From the NCBI GenBank assembly GCA_034433305.1, contig DAOUAM010000062.1, forward strand, positions 1 to 15,255: a DNA stretch of 15,255 nucleotides, in the 5' to 3' direction. The DNA comes from DAOUAM01 sp034433305. Its GTDB lineage: Bacteria > Chloroflexota > Dehalococcoidia > Lucifugimonadales > DAOUAM01. Positions 1 to 8,008 of the stretch are shown here, piece after piece. A model generated the notes under the pieces. That model saw only the letters and a program-made list of their open reading frames with translations, had not been told where the DNA came from and did no database searches. Each line of letters begins with the position of its first letter. Within the stretch, counting starts at the first letter, position 1. Both the position numbers and the translations under genes were made by a program.

Positions 1-1695
1 CCGGCGGCCCAGCCTCCCGGTGGCCCCACCGCCACGCCGGCGCAGCCAGCGACGCCTCTGCCAGCGCCCACGGCGGCCCCAGCGGCGACTCAGGCGGCCC
101 CCACGGCCAGGCCAGCGCCGCGGCCGACCGCGACGCCAGTCCGCGCGGTGCCCGCTCCGTCCGGCGGCCAGGTCAAGAAGGGCGGCCACCTGAACATGGG
201 CTCACTGGAGCGGGAGTTCACCAATCTCAATCCCGCCACTGTCAACCAGGTCCGCCAGTTTGAGCTGACACGCCAGATCATCGGCGGCCTCACCGTCTTC
301 GACAAAGACCTGGCCCCCAGGCCGGAGCTTGCCGAAAGCTGGTCTGTCAGCTCCAATGGTCTCACCTGGACTTTCAAGATACGCCCCGATGCCAAGTTCT
401 CCACGGGCCGGGACTATACCGCCGACGACTTGATCTTCAGCTATGACAACACCCTTGACCCCGCCACCCAGTCCATCCATACCAAGGGCCTGGAGGGTGT
501 CAATCGCCCGGTCAGGATTGACGACAAGACAGTCCAGATAAGCACCGCCGTGCCCCGGGCTTCCATGCTGACCAAAGTCGTGGAAGGCACCAGTGGCAGG
601 GTGCTGACCGCCATTGACAGGGAGCAGATCGCCAAGGAGGGCCAGGCGGGCTTCAACCGCATGCCCGTGGGCGCTGGCTGGTTCAAGGTGAAGGCCCACA
701 TCTTCGGCGAGCGCCTTGAACTGGAGAAGAACCCCTTCTACTGGGACATTGAGAACCGGCCCATAGTGGACAGCGTGACGGTCTTCAATATCCTGGAGGG
801 CGCCACCATTGTCGCCGCCCTCAAGTCTCGCCAGCTCGACTTCATCGAGAGCTACCCTGTCCAGTTCTACAAAGAGCTCAGCGACACGCCGGGCATCGTC
901 ATTGACGATACGCCGGACATAGGCTTCCAGATGGTCGGGTTCAACCGGCGCGGCGACAGGATGGAGAAGATAGGCAAGAGTGTACTGCCCACCGACGATG
1001 TAAGGGTCCGACGGGCCATCGGCAACGCCCTGGACAGGGACGAGCTCATCAACAAGGGCTTCCAGGGCCGGGCCATACCAGCCTACGGGCCGGTGCCTCC
1101 GGCGCAGAAGCTATATTTCGTTGACCAGAGCCAGACCAGCCTGCAGCGCTTCAACCTGCCCGAGGCGAAGCGGCTGCTGGCCGAAGCCGCCGCGGAGAAG
1201 GGGACCGAGCTTGGATTCACTGCCGAGGGATTCACCATCAAGATGATGACCGACCCGGCCAACAGGATTCCGGCGGAGGTCATTGTGGACATGCTGAAGC
1301 GCAACCTGAGCATCAACGTGGAGCTGGAGATATTCGAGAACGCCACCTTGCAGCCCCGGTTCCAGAGGGGTGAGTGGGAATGGTGGCTGGGCGGCAGTGG
1401 GGGCGATCCCGACCCCGACGACTCGGTGGACGACTGGTTCGCTGACGGCTCCAAGTTCAACTCCTATGGCTACAACAATGCTAGAGTGAACGAGTTGAAC
1501 TTCCTGCAGAAGACGGCCACCGACATTGAGCAGCGCAAGAAGTACCTGCTGGAGATACAGGAAATCCTGACCAACGACATGCCGGGGGCCTTTGTGTACC
1601 ACTTCCTTCAGAGCAACGCCTATTGGGACTACGTGAAGGGCTACGTGCATGTCCCCGCGCTGGCCGACCTGGACACGGTCTGGCTGGACAAGTAG
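1..1695 (+). CDS. ABC transporter substrate-binding lipoprotein, peptide/nickel family 5 (5' partial)
   Basis: The reading frame is open from base 1 to the TAG at 1693-1695, so the start, signal peptide and lipobox lie left of the window; 564 residues are visible. The first ~54 residues are a low-complexity Ala/Pro/Thr linker, as often seen between the lipid anchor and the folded domain of lipoproteins. From ~residue 57 the protein reads as an SBP_bac_5 (DppA/OppA/NikA-like) domain: GGLTVFDKDLAPRPELAESW, then GLTWTFKIRPDAKF and a TADDLIFSYDN segment are family hallmarks. Its role is extracytoplasmic capture of a peptide or another compound and delivery to the permeases encoded just downstream. 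The ligand cannot be read from sequence, since this family also binds nickel-chelates, opines and sugars. An internal GTG at 148 is inside the linker and is not a credible start. The intact domain and matching neighbours make the family call secure. Confidence 0.95.
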   Translation, partial: PAAQPPGGPTATPAQPATPLPAPTAAPAATQAAPTARPAPRPTATPVRAVPAPSGGQVKKGGHLNMGSLEREFTNLNPATVNQVRQFELTRQIIGGLTVFDKDLAPRPELAESWSVSSNGLTWTFKIRPDAKFSTGRDYTADDLIFSYDNTLDPATQSIHTKGLEGVNRPVRIDDKTVQISTAVPRASMLTKVVEGTSGRVLTAIDREQIAKEGQAGFNRMPVGAGWFKVKAHIFGERLELEKNPFYWDIENRPIVDSVTVFNILEGATIVAALKSRQLDFIESYPVQFYKELSDTPGIVIDDTPDIGFQMVGFNRRGDRMEKIGKSVLPTDDVRVRRAIGNALDRDELINKGFQGRAIPAYGPVPPAQKLYFVDQSQTSLQRFNLPEAKRLLAEAAAEKGTELGFTAEGFTIKMMTDPANRIPAEVIVDMLKRNLSINVELEIFENATLQPRFQRGEWEWWLGGSGGDPDPDDSVDDWFADGSKFNSYGYNNARVNELNFLQKTATDIEQRKKYLLEIQEILTNDMPGAFVYHFLQSNAYWDYVKGYVHVPALADLDTVWLDK

Positions 1696-1708
1696 TGACT
1701 GTGGCACC

Positions 1709-1748
1709 CGGACACGCCGGCGGACGGCGTCGCCCGCCGGCGTGTCCG
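1709..1748 (+). terminator. Long GC hairpin between binding-protein gene and permease genes
   Basis: Arms 1709-1723 and 1734-1748 are perfectly complementary over 15 bp (left arm begins CGGACACGCC) around a 10-nt loop. No T-run follows, so this is not a classic intrinsic terminator. In many ABC operons a stable stem-loop after the binding-protein gene protects the upstream mRNA or attenuates the permease genes, which raises binding-protein output. That role is inferred here; the structure itself is seen. Confidence 0.6.
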
Positions 1749-1822
1749 CCAGAAACGTCCCTGGTGCCCTGGACCTGGCCGCTTCGGTAGCTCGCACAAG
1801 GGCGAAAGAGGGCTGGCAGTAG

Positions 1823-2770
1823 ATGCAGAGATACCTGGTACGTCGGCTTATCTTCTCTCTCCTGGTCATCTGGGCGGTGATGACCCTGGTATTCGTGATG
1901 ATGCGCGCCATCCCGGGCGACCCTATCACCACCCTGGCGGGTACCGAAGCCGACGTGGGACGAATCGAAGAGATCAAGAGGGAACTGGGGCTAACCCGGC
2001 CGGTGCCCATCCAGTACCTCTTTTACCTCAGGAACCTGCTCAAAGGCGACCTGGGCGATGCCATATTCACCCGGGCGCCGGTTACTGACCTGATAGCCCA
2101 GGCCCTGCCAAGGACGGTCTCCCTGGCGCTCATCTCCTTCTTCATAGCCGTGCTGCTGGGCATTCCGACCGGCATCGTCTCCGCTGTGAGGCGGTACTCC
2201 ATCCTGGACCATGCCGCCACGCTGGCGGCCTTCCTGGGGCTGGCCATGCCCAACTTCTGGCTGGGCATTATCCTTATCATCATCTTTGGTGTGCAGTTGA
2301 ACTGGCTGCCTGTGTTTGGCTACCGCTCCATGAGCGAGGGGCTGTGGCCCTGGTTCTCCCACCTGGTCCTGCCCGCCATTGCTACTGGCTCGACCTTCGC
2401 CGCCGTGATAGCACGGCAGACACGCTCGGCGATGCTGGAGGTGTTGCGGCAGGACTATGTACGCACCGCCTATGCCAAGGGGCTGAGCGAAAGGCTGGTG
2501 GTGCGGCGCCACGCCCTGCGGAACGCCCTGATACCCGTGGTCACGGTGATGGGCATCGCCCTGGCCCTGCTGCTTACGGGCGCCGTAATCGCCGAAAACG
2601 TCTTCGCCATCAATGGAGCGGGGCGACTGCTCATACAGTCCATTCTTCGGCGGGACTATCCCATAGTGCAGGGTATGGTGCTGGTAGTGGCCACAGTATT
2701 TGTCTTCTCTAACCTGGTAGTGGATATACTCTATGCATTCATCAATCCCAGGATAAGGTACACGGACTGA
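1823..2770 (+). CDS. dppB: Peptide ABC transporter permease, DppB/OppB type
   Basis: A 315-residue inner-membrane protein, one of the two transmembrane subunits of the importer. The N-terminus MQRYLVRRLIFSLLVIWAV is the characteristic first helix of DppB-type permeases, followed by the family segment FVMMRAIPGDP. About six hydrophobic helices are visible. The cytoplasmic EAA loop that contacts the ATPases is clear near residues 212-240 (RQDYVRTAYAKGL, then RHALRNALIPVV). The length matches the family (~305-335 aa). The ATG at 1823 is preceded by AAAGAGGG (1805-1812) at about 10 nt. It lies 127 bp after the binding-protein gene, across the hairpin at 1709-1748, and ends 4 bp before the next permease gene, so the two permeases are surely co-transcribed. 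Confidence 0.95.
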   Translation: MQRYLVRRLIFSLLVIWAVMTLVFVMMRAIPGDPITTLAGTEADVGRIEEIKRELGLTRPVPIQYLFYLRNLLKGDLGDAIFTRAPVTDLIAQALPRTVSLALISFFIAVLLGIPTGIVSAVRRYSILDHAATLAAFLGLAMPNFWLGIILIIIFGVQLNWLPVFGYRSMSEGLWPWFSHLVLPAIATGSTFAAVIARQTRSAMLEVLRQDYVRTAYAKGLSERLVVRRHALRNALIPVVTVMGIALALLLTGAVIAENVFAINGAGRLLIQSILRRDYPIVQGMVLVVATVFVFSNLVVDILYAFINPRIRYTD

Positions 2771-2774
2771 GGGC

Positions 2775-3683
2775 ATGAGTCAGGCAGTCACTTCCAGGAC
2801 AGCGGGGGCAGTCCCCGGTTCCACAGGCTCGCGTCGGAGCCTGAAGGCGGTGGCGCGGCACCTGAAGCGCGACAAGCGTTCCCTGGTGGGCGTGGCCATC
2901 CTGAGCGTGGTGGTGCTGATGGCGCTGCTGGCGCCAGTTGTCGCCCCCTATGACCCCTACGCCCAGGTGTTCCAGACGCTCCAGCCGCCCAGCGTGGGCC
3001 ATCCTCTGGGCACCGACGACCTGGGGCGGGACCTGCTGAGCCGCATAATGCAGGGCGCCAGGATTTCGCTGACCGCCGGCCTCATAAGTGTGGCGGCGGC
3101 GGGCATTGCCGGCGTGCTGCTGGGCCTGGCCGCTGGCTACTACAAGGGCTGGGTGGACATGCTGGTGATGAGGTACATAGACCTCCAGTGGGCGTTCCCC
3201 AACTTCATCATCGCCGTGGCGCTGGTGGCTATCTTTGGGACAGGGCTGGAGAATGTCATAGTGGCTATTGCCCTGGCATACGTAGACGACTTTGCCCGTG
3301 TGACCAGGGGCATGGTACTGGCTGTGCGGGAGGAGGACTATGTCTCGGCGGCGCGAGCGCTGGGGGCATCCGACCTGCGCCTCATGTTCCGGCACATCCT
3401 GCCCAACTCCATGGCCCCTGTGCTGGTGCAGGCCTCGGTGCTGGTATCGGGAGCGATCCTGTTCGAGGCCAGCCTTTCCTTCCTGGGCCTGGGCGTCAAG
3501 CCCACCACGCCCACCTGGGGGCTTATCCTGAACGACGCACGGGCCTACCTCACCTCAGCCTGGTGGTATGGCGTCTTTCCGGGGCTGATGATCATGCTGG
3601 TGGTGCTGTCCATCAACTTCGTTGGCGACGGGCTGCGGGACTTCATGGACGTGAGGGAGTACGGCCCGGGCGCGGCTGCGTAG
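2775..3683 (+). CDS. dppC: Peptide ABC transporter permease, DppC/OppC type
   Basis: The second transmembrane subunit of the importer, 302 residues. After a short polar cytoplasmic N-terminus comes a first helix (~residues 36-56). The extracytoplasmic stretch contains the DppC hallmark HPLGTDDLGRDLLSRIMQGA. An EAA loop follows near residues 188-215 (VREEDYVSAARALGA, RHILPNSMAPV), and then the FEASLSFLGLG and P-T-W-G motifs typical of the family. The start lies 4 bp after the dppB stop, and the short GAGGG overlapping that stop can act as ribosome binding site. No frameshift or missing motif is seen. Partner of DppB in the membrane; the ATPases follow after a 275-bp gap. Confidence 0.95.
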   Translation: MSQAVTSRTAGAVPGSTGSRRSLKAVARHLKRDKRSLVGVAILSVVVLMALLAPVVAPYDPYAQVFQTLQPPSVGHPLGTDDLGRDLLSRIMQGARISLTAGLISVAAAGIAGVLLGLAAGYYKGWVDMLVMRYIDLQWAFPNFIIAVALVAIFGTGLENVIVAIALAYVDDFARVTRGMVLAVREEDYVSAARALGASDLRLMFRHILPNSMAPVLVQASVLVSGAILFEASLSFLGLGVKPTTPTWGLILNDARAYLTSAWWYGVFPGLMIMLVVLSINFVGDGLRDFMDVREYGPGAAA

Positions 3684-3756
3684 CGCCGTGACTCAAGGTG
3701 TACGAGTCCCACCCAAGTTACGCGAAATGGAATTCAGCCACGGTACTCTGACGAGT

Positions 3757-3791
3757 GAGAGCATATGAGCATGGCCCCATGCGTCGCTCTC
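3757..3791 (+). terminator. Two-tier stem-loop downstream of dppC
   Basis: Outer arms GAGAGC (3757-3762) and GCTCTC (3786-3791) enclose an internal loop and an inner stem GCATGG (3769-3774)/CCATGC (3777-3782). It lies 73 bp after the dppC stop. There is no T-run. It may be a transcription end or mRNA-stability element for the binding protein/permease transcript; function inferred. Confidence 0.4.
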
Positions 3792-3846
3792 TGGCGTCCG
3801 ACAGCCCTGGCAAAGCCTGGTTCGGGACTTTGCATAGCTTGGTGTG

Positions 3847-3876
3847 TTGCACTTTCCTCCTCTAAGTGGCTAAAAT
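3847..3876 (+). promoter_or_regulatory. Candidate sigma70-type promoter for the ATPase pair
   Basis: TTGCAC (3847-3852), an 18-bp spacer, then TAAAAT (3871-3876; 5 of 6 to consensus). Predicted transcription start is near 3883, leaving a leader of about 75 nt before the ATG at 3959. This would let dppD-dppF be made separately from the permeases. Inferred from consensus match only. Confidence 0.45.
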
Positions 3877-3958
3877 AGGTAACCCGCAGGGTGAACCTGA
3901 TGGACTGCGCGGCCAGGCATGGGATTTTTCTGAGAGTTATCCTTCAAAGGGAGAGGCC

Positions 3959-4954
3959 ATGGGTAAGCTACTTGAACTGAAGGACCTGGCAACCTATTTC
4001 TTCACTCAGGACGGGGTCGTCAAGGCGGTAGATGGGATAAGCTACGATCTCGAAGAGGGGGAGATACTGGGGGTGGTCGGCGAGAGCGGCTGTGGCAAGA
4101 GTGTCCACGCCCTCTCCATAATGCGCCTGGTCGCCAATCCACCGGGCAGGATAGTCCGCGGCCAGGTGGTCTTTGAGGGGGAAGACCTGCTGAAGCTGGA
4201 CGACGCCGAGATGCGCCGCATCCGGGGCAACCGCATAGCCATGGTCTTCCAGGAGCCTATGACCTCGCTGAACCCGGTGCTTACCATAGGCCGCCAGCTT
4301 ACCGAGACACTGGAGCTGCACCAGGGCATGACCAGGATGCAGGCGCGGGACCGCGCTGCCGAGCTGCTCAGGCTTGTGGGCATACCTGATGCCGAGCGAC
4401 GCCTCAGGGACTATCCCCACCAGTTCAGCGGCGGCATGCGGCAGAGGGTGATGATCGCCATGGCCCTGAGCTGCAATCCCAAGCTCATCATCGCCGATGA
4501 GCCGACGACTGCCCTGGACGTGACCATCCAGGCCCAGATACTTGAGCTCATGCAGTCCCTGTCCCGGCAGTTCGGCACCGCCATGATCATCATCACTCAC
4601 AACCTGGGAGTGGTGGCGCGGTACGCCAACCGGGTAATCGTCATGTATGCCGGGAAGATTATCGAAAGTGGCACGTCCAGGGAAATCTACCACAACCCCA
4701 GCCACCCCTACACCCTGGGCCTGCTCAAGTCGGTGCCACGACTGGACGAGCCGCGCAAGGTGAAGCTGGACCCCATTGAGGGCATGCCGCCGGACCTGGT
4801 GGACCTTCCCGAAGGCTGCAGCTTCGCGCCGCGCTGCAAGTATGTAATAGACAAGTGCCGCCAGTTCCCGCCGCTGGTGCCTGTGGTTGATGGACATCAA
4901 GCCGCCTGCTGGAGAGCACAGGAACTCCGTGAACTTGCTCGCTCAGCCAGGTAG
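3959..4954 (+). CDS. dppD: Peptide ABC transporter ATP-binding protein, DppD/OppD type
   Basis: A 331-residue cytoplasmic ATPase that powers the importer. Walker A is GESGCGKS (41-48), Q-loop FQEP (97-100), signature FSGGMRQR (156-163), Walker B LIIADEP (176-182) and H-loop His214. The H-loop reads THNLGVV rather than the common THDLGVV, a minor oddity. The C-terminal oligopeptide-transporter domain has the Cys-rich pattern C287...C293...C300 with a further C317; in some OppD proteins such cysteines hold an iron-sulfur cluster. I chose ATG 3959 because AAGGGAGAGG (3947-3956) precedes it and family homology begins there. An upstream in-frame TTG at 3866 would add 31 residues that look unlike the family and would overlap the promoter. 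The stop lies 16 bp before the dppF start. Confidence 0.95.
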   Translation: MGKLLELKDLATYFFTQDGVVKAVDGISYDLEEGEILGVVGESGCGKSVHALSIMRLVANPPGRIVRGQVVFEGEDLLKLDDAEMRRIRGNRIAMVFQEPMTSLNPVLTIGRQLTETLELHQGMTRMQARDRAAELLRLVGIPDAERRLRDYPHQFSGGMRQRVMIAMALSCNPKLIIADEPTTALDVTIQAQILELMQSLSRQFGTAMIIITHNLGVVARYANRVIVMYAGKIIESGTSREIYHNPSHPYTLGLLKSVPRLDEPRKVKLDPIEGMPPDLVDLPEGCSFAPRCKYVIDKCRQFPPLVPVVDGHQAACWRAQELRELARSAR

Positions 4955-4960
4955 GGAGGA
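4953..4960 (+). promoter_or_regulatory. Shine-Dalgarno site that fixes the dppF start
   Basis: AGGGAGGA lies 10 nt before ATG 4971. The alternative in-frame ATGs at 4887 and 4890 would overlap dppD by 68 or 65 bp and have no comparable site, so 4971 is preferred. Confidence 0.7.
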
Positions 4961-4970
4961 CAGGTTTATC

Positions 4971-5999
4971 ATGGTAACGACCACTAATGGTGACAGAAGG
5001 GACGGCGAGGTCCTGCTGGAAGTCAAGAACCTGAAGATGTACTTCCCGGTGACCTCCGGCATACTGTTTCAGCGCAAGGTGGCTGACATCAAGGCCGTGG
5101 ACGACGTCAGCTTCACCATACGGCGGGGCGAGACTCTCGGCCTGGTGGGCGAAAGCGGCTGCGGCAAGACGACCACGGGCCGCTGCATCCTGCAACTCTA
5201 CAAGCCCACGGCTGGCGACATCATCTTCGAGGGACAGCGGCTGAACGGGCTGGACGGAAGCGCCATGCGGGCCATGCGGCGCAAGATGCAGATTATCTTC
5301 CAGGACCCTTATGGCTCGCTGAACCCCAGGATGACTTGCGGCGACATCATCGGCGAGCCGCTGATAGTGCACAAGCTGACTTCCAACAAGGGCGAGTACC
5401 GGGACAGGGTGGCCGAGCTTCTCACCACGGTGGGCCTCAACCCCTACATGGCCGACCGCTACCCCCACGAGTTCAGCGGCGGCCAGAGGCAGCGCATCGG
5501 CATTGCCCGCGCCCTGGCCGTCAAGCCCAGCTTTATCGTCTGCGACGAGCCGGTTTCGGCCCTGGACGTGTCCATCCAGGCCCAGATTATCAACCTGCTG
5601 GAGGAACTGCAGGAGCAGTTCGGGCTGACTTACCTCTTCATCGCCCATGACCTCTCGGTGGTGCGCCACATCAGCGACCGGGTGGCTGTGATGTACCTGG
5701 GCCATATCGTCGAGATCGCGGACAGGAAGGAACTCTACGAGAACCCTCTGCACCCGTACACCAAGGCGCTGCTGTCCGCCGTGCCCATTCCAGACCCGGT
5801 GGTGGAAGCCAAGCGGGAGCGCATCATTCTGACCGGCGACGTGCCCAGCCCCATGAGTCCGCCGCCGGGCTGCGTCTTCCACACGCGCTGCCCCATCGTC
5901 ATTGACGACTGCAAGCTGGAAATGCCGCCACTGGAGGAGGTAGGCCCCGGCCACTGGGTCGCCTGCATCCGCGCCGAGGGCTACCCTAACAGGAAATAG
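4971..5999 (+). CDS. dppF: Peptide ABC transporter ATP-binding protein, DppF/OppF type
   Basis: The second ATPase of the importer, 342 residues, expected to form the nucleotide-binding heterodimer with DppD. Motifs in order: Walker A GESGCGKTT (60-68), Q-loop FQDP (110-113) within the OppF-type phrase FQDPYGSLNPRM, signature FSGGQRQR (168-175), Walker B FIVCDEP (188-194) and H-loop His226 (IAHDLSVV). The C-terminal domain keeps the CVFHTRCPI...DDC pattern (C301, C307, C314) and C332. Length fits OppF/DppF. The first ~12 residues (MVTTTNGDRRDG) are a non-conserved tail. It is the last gene of the importer cluster; the hairpin at 6002-6037 follows within 3 bp of the stop. Confidence 0.95.
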   Translation: MVTTTNGDRRDGEVLLEVKNLKMYFPVTSGILFQRKVADIKAVDDVSFTIRRGETLGLVGESGCGKTTTGRCILQLYKPTAGDIIFEGQRLNGLDGSAMRAMRRKMQIIFQDPYGSLNPRMTCGDIIGEPLIVHKLTSNKGEYRDRVAELLTTVGLNPYMADRYPHEFSGGQRQRIGIARALAVKPSFIVCDEPVSALDVSIQAQIINLLEELQEQFGLTYLFIAHDLSVVRHISDRVAVMYLGHIVEIADRKELYENPLHPYTKALLSAVPIPDPVVEAKRERIILTGDVPSPMSPPPGCVFHTRCPIVIDDCKLEMPPLEEVGPGHWVACIRAEGYPNRK

Positions 6000-6001
6000 T
6001 C

Positions 6002-6037
6002 CTGGGGAAGGGCGTTGCGCGCAACGCCCCTCCCCAG
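6002..6037. terminator. Near-perfect palindrome between convergent dppF and PIN gene
   Basis: Arms CTGGGGAAGGGCGTTGCG (6002-6019) and its near-exact complement (6020-6037) abut directly with one mismatch in 18 bp. In RNA the last two bases of each arm would form a small loop. It starts 3 bp after the dppF stop and 44 bp beyond the end of the minus-strand PIN gene. No long T-run is present on either strand. Its position suits a bidirectional terminator or mRNA 3'-end protector. Confidence 0.6.
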
Positions 6038-6080
6038 AACGGCGGTGTCATTCAGGGCTTGTGGTGGCGCCCCACACCGG

Positions 6081-6650
6081 CTATCCGGCATTCTCACCCA
6101 GGAGGGTCGCTCGCCACCAGCCATAAAGCGGGTCACGCTCAGACGGGATGTAGCTTGCGCTGCGCTGCATGGTCAGCATGACGTCCCGCAACTCCGGGGA
6201 CTTGACCAGGTTCCTTTCGCTCCATTCCTTGAGGATGCCCAGGGTGGACATCAGGGAGACAGAGGGAGCGTACTCGGAGACCACCCGGCGGGCCTTGCGG
6301 TCGTCGGTGGCGAGACCGCACCCGTGGTTCAATGCCAGGGCAGCAGAAATAGCTTCGCCGTCGTCCACCAGAGCAGCCAGGTCCACGAAGGTGGCCTCTT
6401 CCTCCTGGTGCTCCAGGCGAAGCACAAGGATGACACCTTCTTCTACGAGGGGCGAAAGGTCAACCTTCACCCGGTCCTCTTGCTCCCTGTCCGGGCCTGG
6501 CCGCCATATGTAGAGCGCCTCCTGCTCAAGCACGTATTCGGCGGCCCCCAGCCGGAATGGCAGCGCTAAAGCTATGTCTCGCAGTCGGCCCGTCGCGTAG
6601 AAGTTAAGCAGACAGCTCGCATCCAGCAGGACAATGGGAGGCTGCGTCAT
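6081..6650 (-). CDS. PIN-domain protein (VapC-like putative ribonuclease)
   Basis: A 189-residue soluble protein. The N-terminus IVLLDASCLLNFYATGRL is the classic first strand and helix of a PIN domain with acidic residue D10. Further candidate metal ligands are E38, E99 (in DDGEA) and D116/D117 (in ATDDRKAR), giving the acidic quartet used by PIN ribonucleases for Mg2+ or Mn2+. Compared with typical VapC toxins (~130-140 aa) it has an extra ~45-residue C-terminal tail ending in an aromatic segment (DPLYGWWR). The ATG at 6648-6650 overlaps the TGA of the upstream XRE/peptidase gene in an ATGA arrangement, so translation is probably coupled. The pairing suggests a toxin-antitoxin or stress module in which this is the effector. 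PIN family is well supported; RNA target and toxicity are inferred. Confidence 0.85.
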   Translation of the reverse strand: MTQPPIVLLDASCLLNFYATGRLRDIALALPFRLGAAEYVLEQEALYIWRPGPDREQEDRVKVDLSPLVEEGVILVLRLEHQEEEATFVDLAALVDDGEAISAALALNHGCGLATDDRKARRVVSEYAPSVSLMSTLGILKEWSERNLVKSPELRDVMLTMQRSASYIPSERDPLYGWWRATLLGENAG

Positions 6651-7891
6651 GCAGTGTCTGCCTCTGGCCCTTGCCTGTTGATGCGGCTGGCCAGGTCAAC
6701 AGAGAGTGTACCGAGCTTCCCCTCTTCCAGCAGGACCGGTGGGTGCGTCAACTGCTGTACGGTCCGGCGCGCCTCCACCCGGTCAACGCGCAGGAGATGG
6801 GCCAGCTCCCCTTCCGTGAGTTGCCCATGCTGGTAGGCCCGCACGGCCAGGAGCAGGTACCGTACAGGAAAGGTCTGGTCATCGTGGGGGTGCGGGGCTA
6901 GCCCCAGTAGCTCCTGGGCCTCATGGACCTTGAAGCCACGGTCGCGCAGACGCTCCCACGTTCCGCGTGGAAGGAGCCGCAGCGTTTCCAGCCGCAACGT
7001 CATGGCTTCCACGGAGACGAAGTAGTAGTGGGCGAGCCGGCATACTTCCGCGGCGGTGACCTTGCCGCCCGCCTGACGGGACATCTCGTTGAATCGACGC
7101 CGCAAGCCGGCGGCCGGCATGAGGAAGGAGCCAGCGAAGGCATCGGCGAACCGCTCCGGCGCTGGCACGCGGTCATAGGCGGCCAGAACGGATATCTCCG
7201 ACCGGAAGCGATTGGTCAGGAAGTGGCCGTACTCATGGGCAAGTGACCAGCGCCGCCGCTCCTCCGGGTGCAGGCGGTTCACAGCCATGCACCCGCCCAG
7301 TTCCTCAGTATAGGCAAACATGCCCGCTACCCTGGAAGGAAGCGAGATGTAGAAGATACGAATGCCCACGTCATTTTCCAGGGCTTCACGCAGGTTCAGT
7401 AAAGGCCCATCGCCGAGGCCAAGGCGGTTCCGCTCGGCGGATGCTATGTCCTCCGCGGCCTCCTCCGGGGCTACTGCCTCGAGGGAGTACTGGGGGGGAT
7501 AGGCCCGAGGGAGCGACACCCCGCTCAGGTTCTCCAGGTACAGGTAGTCCTGGCACAGACGCTGGAATTCGAGTACACCCTGCTCCAGCTCCGTCCACGC
7601 CCGCTGCGGGCCGGCGCTGGCAATGGCGGCACGGAACTGGACGCTGAAGTCCGCCACAGGCCCCCTGGGGCCGAGCATCTCGTTGACTGTTCTTCCATAG
7701 AGCTTTGCCAGTTGAAGCAGCTCATCAGGCCGGATGCGGCGCTCGCCCTTTTCCAGCGCTGTAATGGTCGTCCGCGCCACCGACAGATGTTCGGCAGCGT
7801 CTTGCTGGGTGAGTCCCCGTGCTTTCCTTGCCTCCTGGAGCCGCCGCCCCAGGAGCTTCGGGTCAATGGTTTCAAGAATATGTCGCTGCAT
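6647..7891 (-). CDS. XRE-family HTH regulator fused to ImmA/IrrE-type Zn-metallopeptidase
   Basis: A 414-residue two-domain protein. Residues ~12-73 form an XRE/Cro helix-turn-helix (RRLQEARKARGLTQQDAAEH, then TTITALEKGERRIRP). After a linker, the ImmA/IrrE (COG2856) peptidase domain carries the zinc motif HEYGH (219-223) in SLAHEYGHFLTNRF, with E246 in ERFADAFAGSFLMP as probable third ligand. A further ~110 C-terminal residues look helical and could sense a partner. Proteins of this build bind their own promoter and can cleave a repressor or antitoxin after a signal. ATG 7891 is preferred over ATG 7897: CAGGAG (7898-7903) abuts the first but sits 6 nt from the second. The downstream PIN gene overlaps by 4 bp. 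Palindromes upstream (7977-8008) are natural operator candidates. Confidence 0.88.
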   Translation of the reverse strand: MQRHILETIDPKLLGRRLQEARKARGLTQQDAAEHLSVARTTITALEKGERRIRPDELLQLAKLYGRTVNEMLGPRGPVADFSVQFRAAIASAGPQRAWTELEQGVLEFQRLCQDYLYLENLSGVSLPRAYPPQYSLEAVAPEEAAEDIASAERNRLGLGDGPLLNLREALENDVGIRIFYISLPSRVAGMFAYTEELGGCMAVNRLHPEERRRWSLAHEYGHFLTNRFRSEISVLAAYDRVPAPERFADAFAGSFLMPAAGLRRRFNEMSRQAGGKVTAAEVCRLAHYYFVSVEAMTLRLETLRLLPRGTWERLRDRGFKVHEAQELLGLAPHPHDDQTFPVRYLLLAVRAYQHGQLTEGELAHLLRVDRVEARRTVQQLTHPPVLLEEGKLGTLSVDLASRINRQGPEADTA

Positions 7892-7976
7892 GGGCATCTC
7901 CTGTGCCGACTGCCTGACACCCGGTGCGAACGCATCCCTTCCTCGGCATGGTCAAATGTAGTGTGCAGCAAGTTTC

Positions 7977-8008
7977 TGACAATGTCAATCAATAAGTGAT
8001 ATATTGAT
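7977..8008. promoter_or_regulatory. Candidate operator palindromes upstream of the XRE/peptidase gene
   Basis: Two adjacent palindromes lie in the only AT-rich patch of the region: TGACA-A-TGTCA (7977-7987) and ATCAATA-N7-TATTGAT (7988-8008). Placement about 90-115 bp upstream of the XRE start fits autoregulation by the encoded HTH domain, which is usual for such modules. Binding itself is inferred. Confidence 0.45.

Noticed and set aside
1..160. Ala/Pro/Thr-rich repeats as a DNA repeat array
   Set aside because: The bases are irregular and in frame with the lipoprotein linker; low-complexity coding explains them.
4725..5954. A ~400-codon minus-strand frame opposite dppF
   Set aside because: Antisense shadow with no domain; the plus strand encodes all motifs of an ABC ATPase.
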